DNA from: CAZPHU01 sp964419255 | Lineage (GTDB): Bacteria; Fibrobacterota; Chitinivibrionia; Chitinivibrionales; CAYFVL01 | Reading direction: 5' to 3' | Assembly (NCBI GenBank): GCA_964419255.1 | Contig: CAYQOU010000003.1 | Span: 1 to 64,000, forward strand | DNA length: 64,000 nucleotides | Shown: positions 62,929 to 64,000 of the stretch, piece after piece | How positions within the stretch are numbered: the first letter of the stretch is position 1 | Layout: the number at the start of each line of letters is the position of its first letter | Program-made: the position numbers and the translations under genes | The notes under the pieces: generated by a model | What the model was told of the DNA's origin: nothing | The model's database searches: none | The model's input: the letters and a program-made list of their open reading frames with translations, nothing else

Positions 62929-64000
62929 ATGCTAATGTCTCTGGCATGGAAAAACATCTGGCGAAACAAGACGCGCAGTCTTATCATACTGACCGCGATA
63001 GCCCTGGGTATTCTGGGGGGGATGTTGGCAAGCGGGTTCAGTTATGGAATGGTCGAGCAAATGATATCGGCGGCCATCGGCACCCGTCTGGCTCATATAC
63101 AGATTCATCACCCGGAATTCTCCGACCAGCAGGACCCCTCCCTGACCATTGAACGTTACGATAGTATCCTTGCCGCGGCCGAGGGTGTGGAGTCGGTTGT
63201 CGGTATCTCCCCGCGTCTGGTGGTCAACGGGATGGCGGTTTCTCCGAAGACAAGCTCGGGGGCTGTGATTCAGGGCGTCGATCCGCAACGGGAACGCAGG
63301 GTCAGCGATGTCGCCGCAAATATTGTAAGCGGCGTGTGGTTTGGCGACGATGCGCTAAACCCGGTGGTTATCGGCACTCAGCTGGCGGAGAAACTTGATA
63401 TCGATGTCGGATCGAAAATCGTGTTTACATTCCAGGACGTAAATAACACCATAACCGGTGCGGCCTTTAAGGTGACCGGAACCTATGAAACGGTTTCTTC
63501 CCAGTATGATGTTACCCACGTTTTTGTGCGTCAATCCGACCTGCGAGACCTTCTCGAGCTGCCCCGCGGCCTTCATGAAATAGCGATACTTTTAAGCTCG
63601 TCGAGGAATGTGACGCACATCGCAGACAGGCTAAAGATGCGGTTTCCATCCGCAAAGGTCCAGACCTGGCGGGAGCTTGCTCCGGAGCTTCAATACATCT
63701 CCGAGATGATGGACACCAGCCTGCTTATCTTCATGGGGGTAATTCTTCTGGCCCTTGCCTTCGGGATAATCAATACGATGTTGATGGTGGTGCTGGAGCG
63801 CAGGCGGGAGTTGGGGATGCTTATGGCGGTGGGAATGCACAGAAAAAGCGTCTTCCAGACAATCATGCTGGAGACCATACTTTTGTCGTTGACCGGAGCG
63901 GTGACGGGTATGGTTCTTAGTATGACATCGGTACTGGTTCTTGCCGAAACGGGAATCGATCTAACGCTTTTTTCGGAGGGACTCAGGGATCTGGGGCTCA
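62929..64000 (+). CDS. ABC transporter permease (LolC/E-MacB-like), second, runs off the window
   Basis: The frame is open from ATG 62929 (behind AAAGGAGATTGCG) to the right edge: 357 codons, no stop. It begins 'SLAWKNIWRNKTRSLIILTA' and contains the same periplasmic domain and 'MLMVVLERRRELGMLMAVGMHRK' region, partly quoted, as the first permease. The two share the 'IQGVDPQRE'/'VMGVDPRRE' loop, so they are paralogues forming a heterodimer. The end of the gene and any ATPase gene are outside the window. Confidence 0.9.
   Translation, partial: MLMSLAWKNIWRNKTRSLIILTAIALGILGGMLASGFSYGMVEQMISAAIGTRLAHIQIHHPEFSDQQDPSLTIERYDSILAAAEGVESVVGISPRLVVNGMAVSPKTSSGAVIQGVDPQRERRVSDVAANIVSGVWFGDDALNPVVIGTQLAEKLDIDVGSKIVFTFQDVNNTITGAAFKVTGTYETVSSQYDVTHVFVRQSDLRDLLELPRGLHEIAILLSSSRNVTHIADRLKMRFPSAKVQTWRELAPELQYISEMMDTSLLIFMGVILLALAFGIINTMLMVVLERRRELGMLMAVGMHRKSVFQTIMLETILLSLTGAVTGMVLSMTSVLVLAETGIDLTLFSEGLRDLGL

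Overview
This window most likely comes from a Gram-negative bacterium of intermediate GC content. Evidence for an outer membrane includes an MlaEFD-type lipid transporter, a LolA-like protein with paired permeases, an HtrA/DegP protease and several beta-barrel-like secreted proteins. The gene mix, with many large secreted proteins of unknown family, a carbohydrate-active enzyme tail at the left edge and abundant two-component signalling, would fit Fibrobacterota/Chitinivibrionia or a neighbouring phylum. That placement is only a guess because the window holds no rRNA or tRNA.

Layout. 1-1,430: 3' end of a probable glycoside hydrolase, a long inverted repeat, and remnants of a PAS protein and an ATC-hydrolase family gene. 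1,431-11,178: a chemosensory operon, cheW - cheR(TPR) - cheW - mcp - cheA(REC) - cheB - REC/PAS histidine kinase. Its gene content matches the Wsp/alternative-function class rather than flagellar chemotaxis, but the usual diguanylate cyclase output is replaced by a histidine kinase. 11,367-12,885: a cyclase-family hydrolase and a C39-like peptidase. 12,959-22,097: two paralogous secreted proteins bracket an outer-membrane-like protein and a 1,535-residue A-PCP-6TM synthetase. The synthetase has the architecture of epsilon-poly-L-lysine synthetase (Pls) and a by-eye lysine-like specificity code. 22,502-27,967: Sua5-type tRNA modification enzyme, a methyltransferase and a two-headed glycosyltransferase with TPRs. 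28,111-31,537: operon cbpA-mlaE-mlaF-mlaD.

32,151-43,543: porin-like protein, CBS-domain transporter, DJ-1/PfpI protein, Ca2+-type P-ATPase with a UPF0182 membrane protein, AmmeMemoRadiSam radical SAM enzyme, and a receiver plus HD-GYP pair. 44,126-50,120: a DUF1540 protein, three small ferredoxins with different ligand sets, a PAS/GAF histidine kinase, and a pair of overlapping genes encoding a divergent archaeo-eukaryotic primase-like protein and a TIM-barrel protein. 50,659-55,393: an RRM protein, a PRPP synthetase/nicotinate phosphoribosyltransferase pair (NAD salvage), a deiminase-fold protein that has lost its catalytic Cys, and a DUF2267 protein. 55,440-56,170: a strongly palindromic attC-like element next to an AT-rich FMN-binding gene. 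56,488-64,000: HtrA protease, a membrane protein, a VIT1-like transporter, and a LolA-like/permease operon running off the right edge.

The strongest leads are the Pls-like synthetase locus, the Wsp-like cluster with a swapped output, and the primase-like operon. No CRISPR array, transposase, integrase, tRNA or rRNA was seen.
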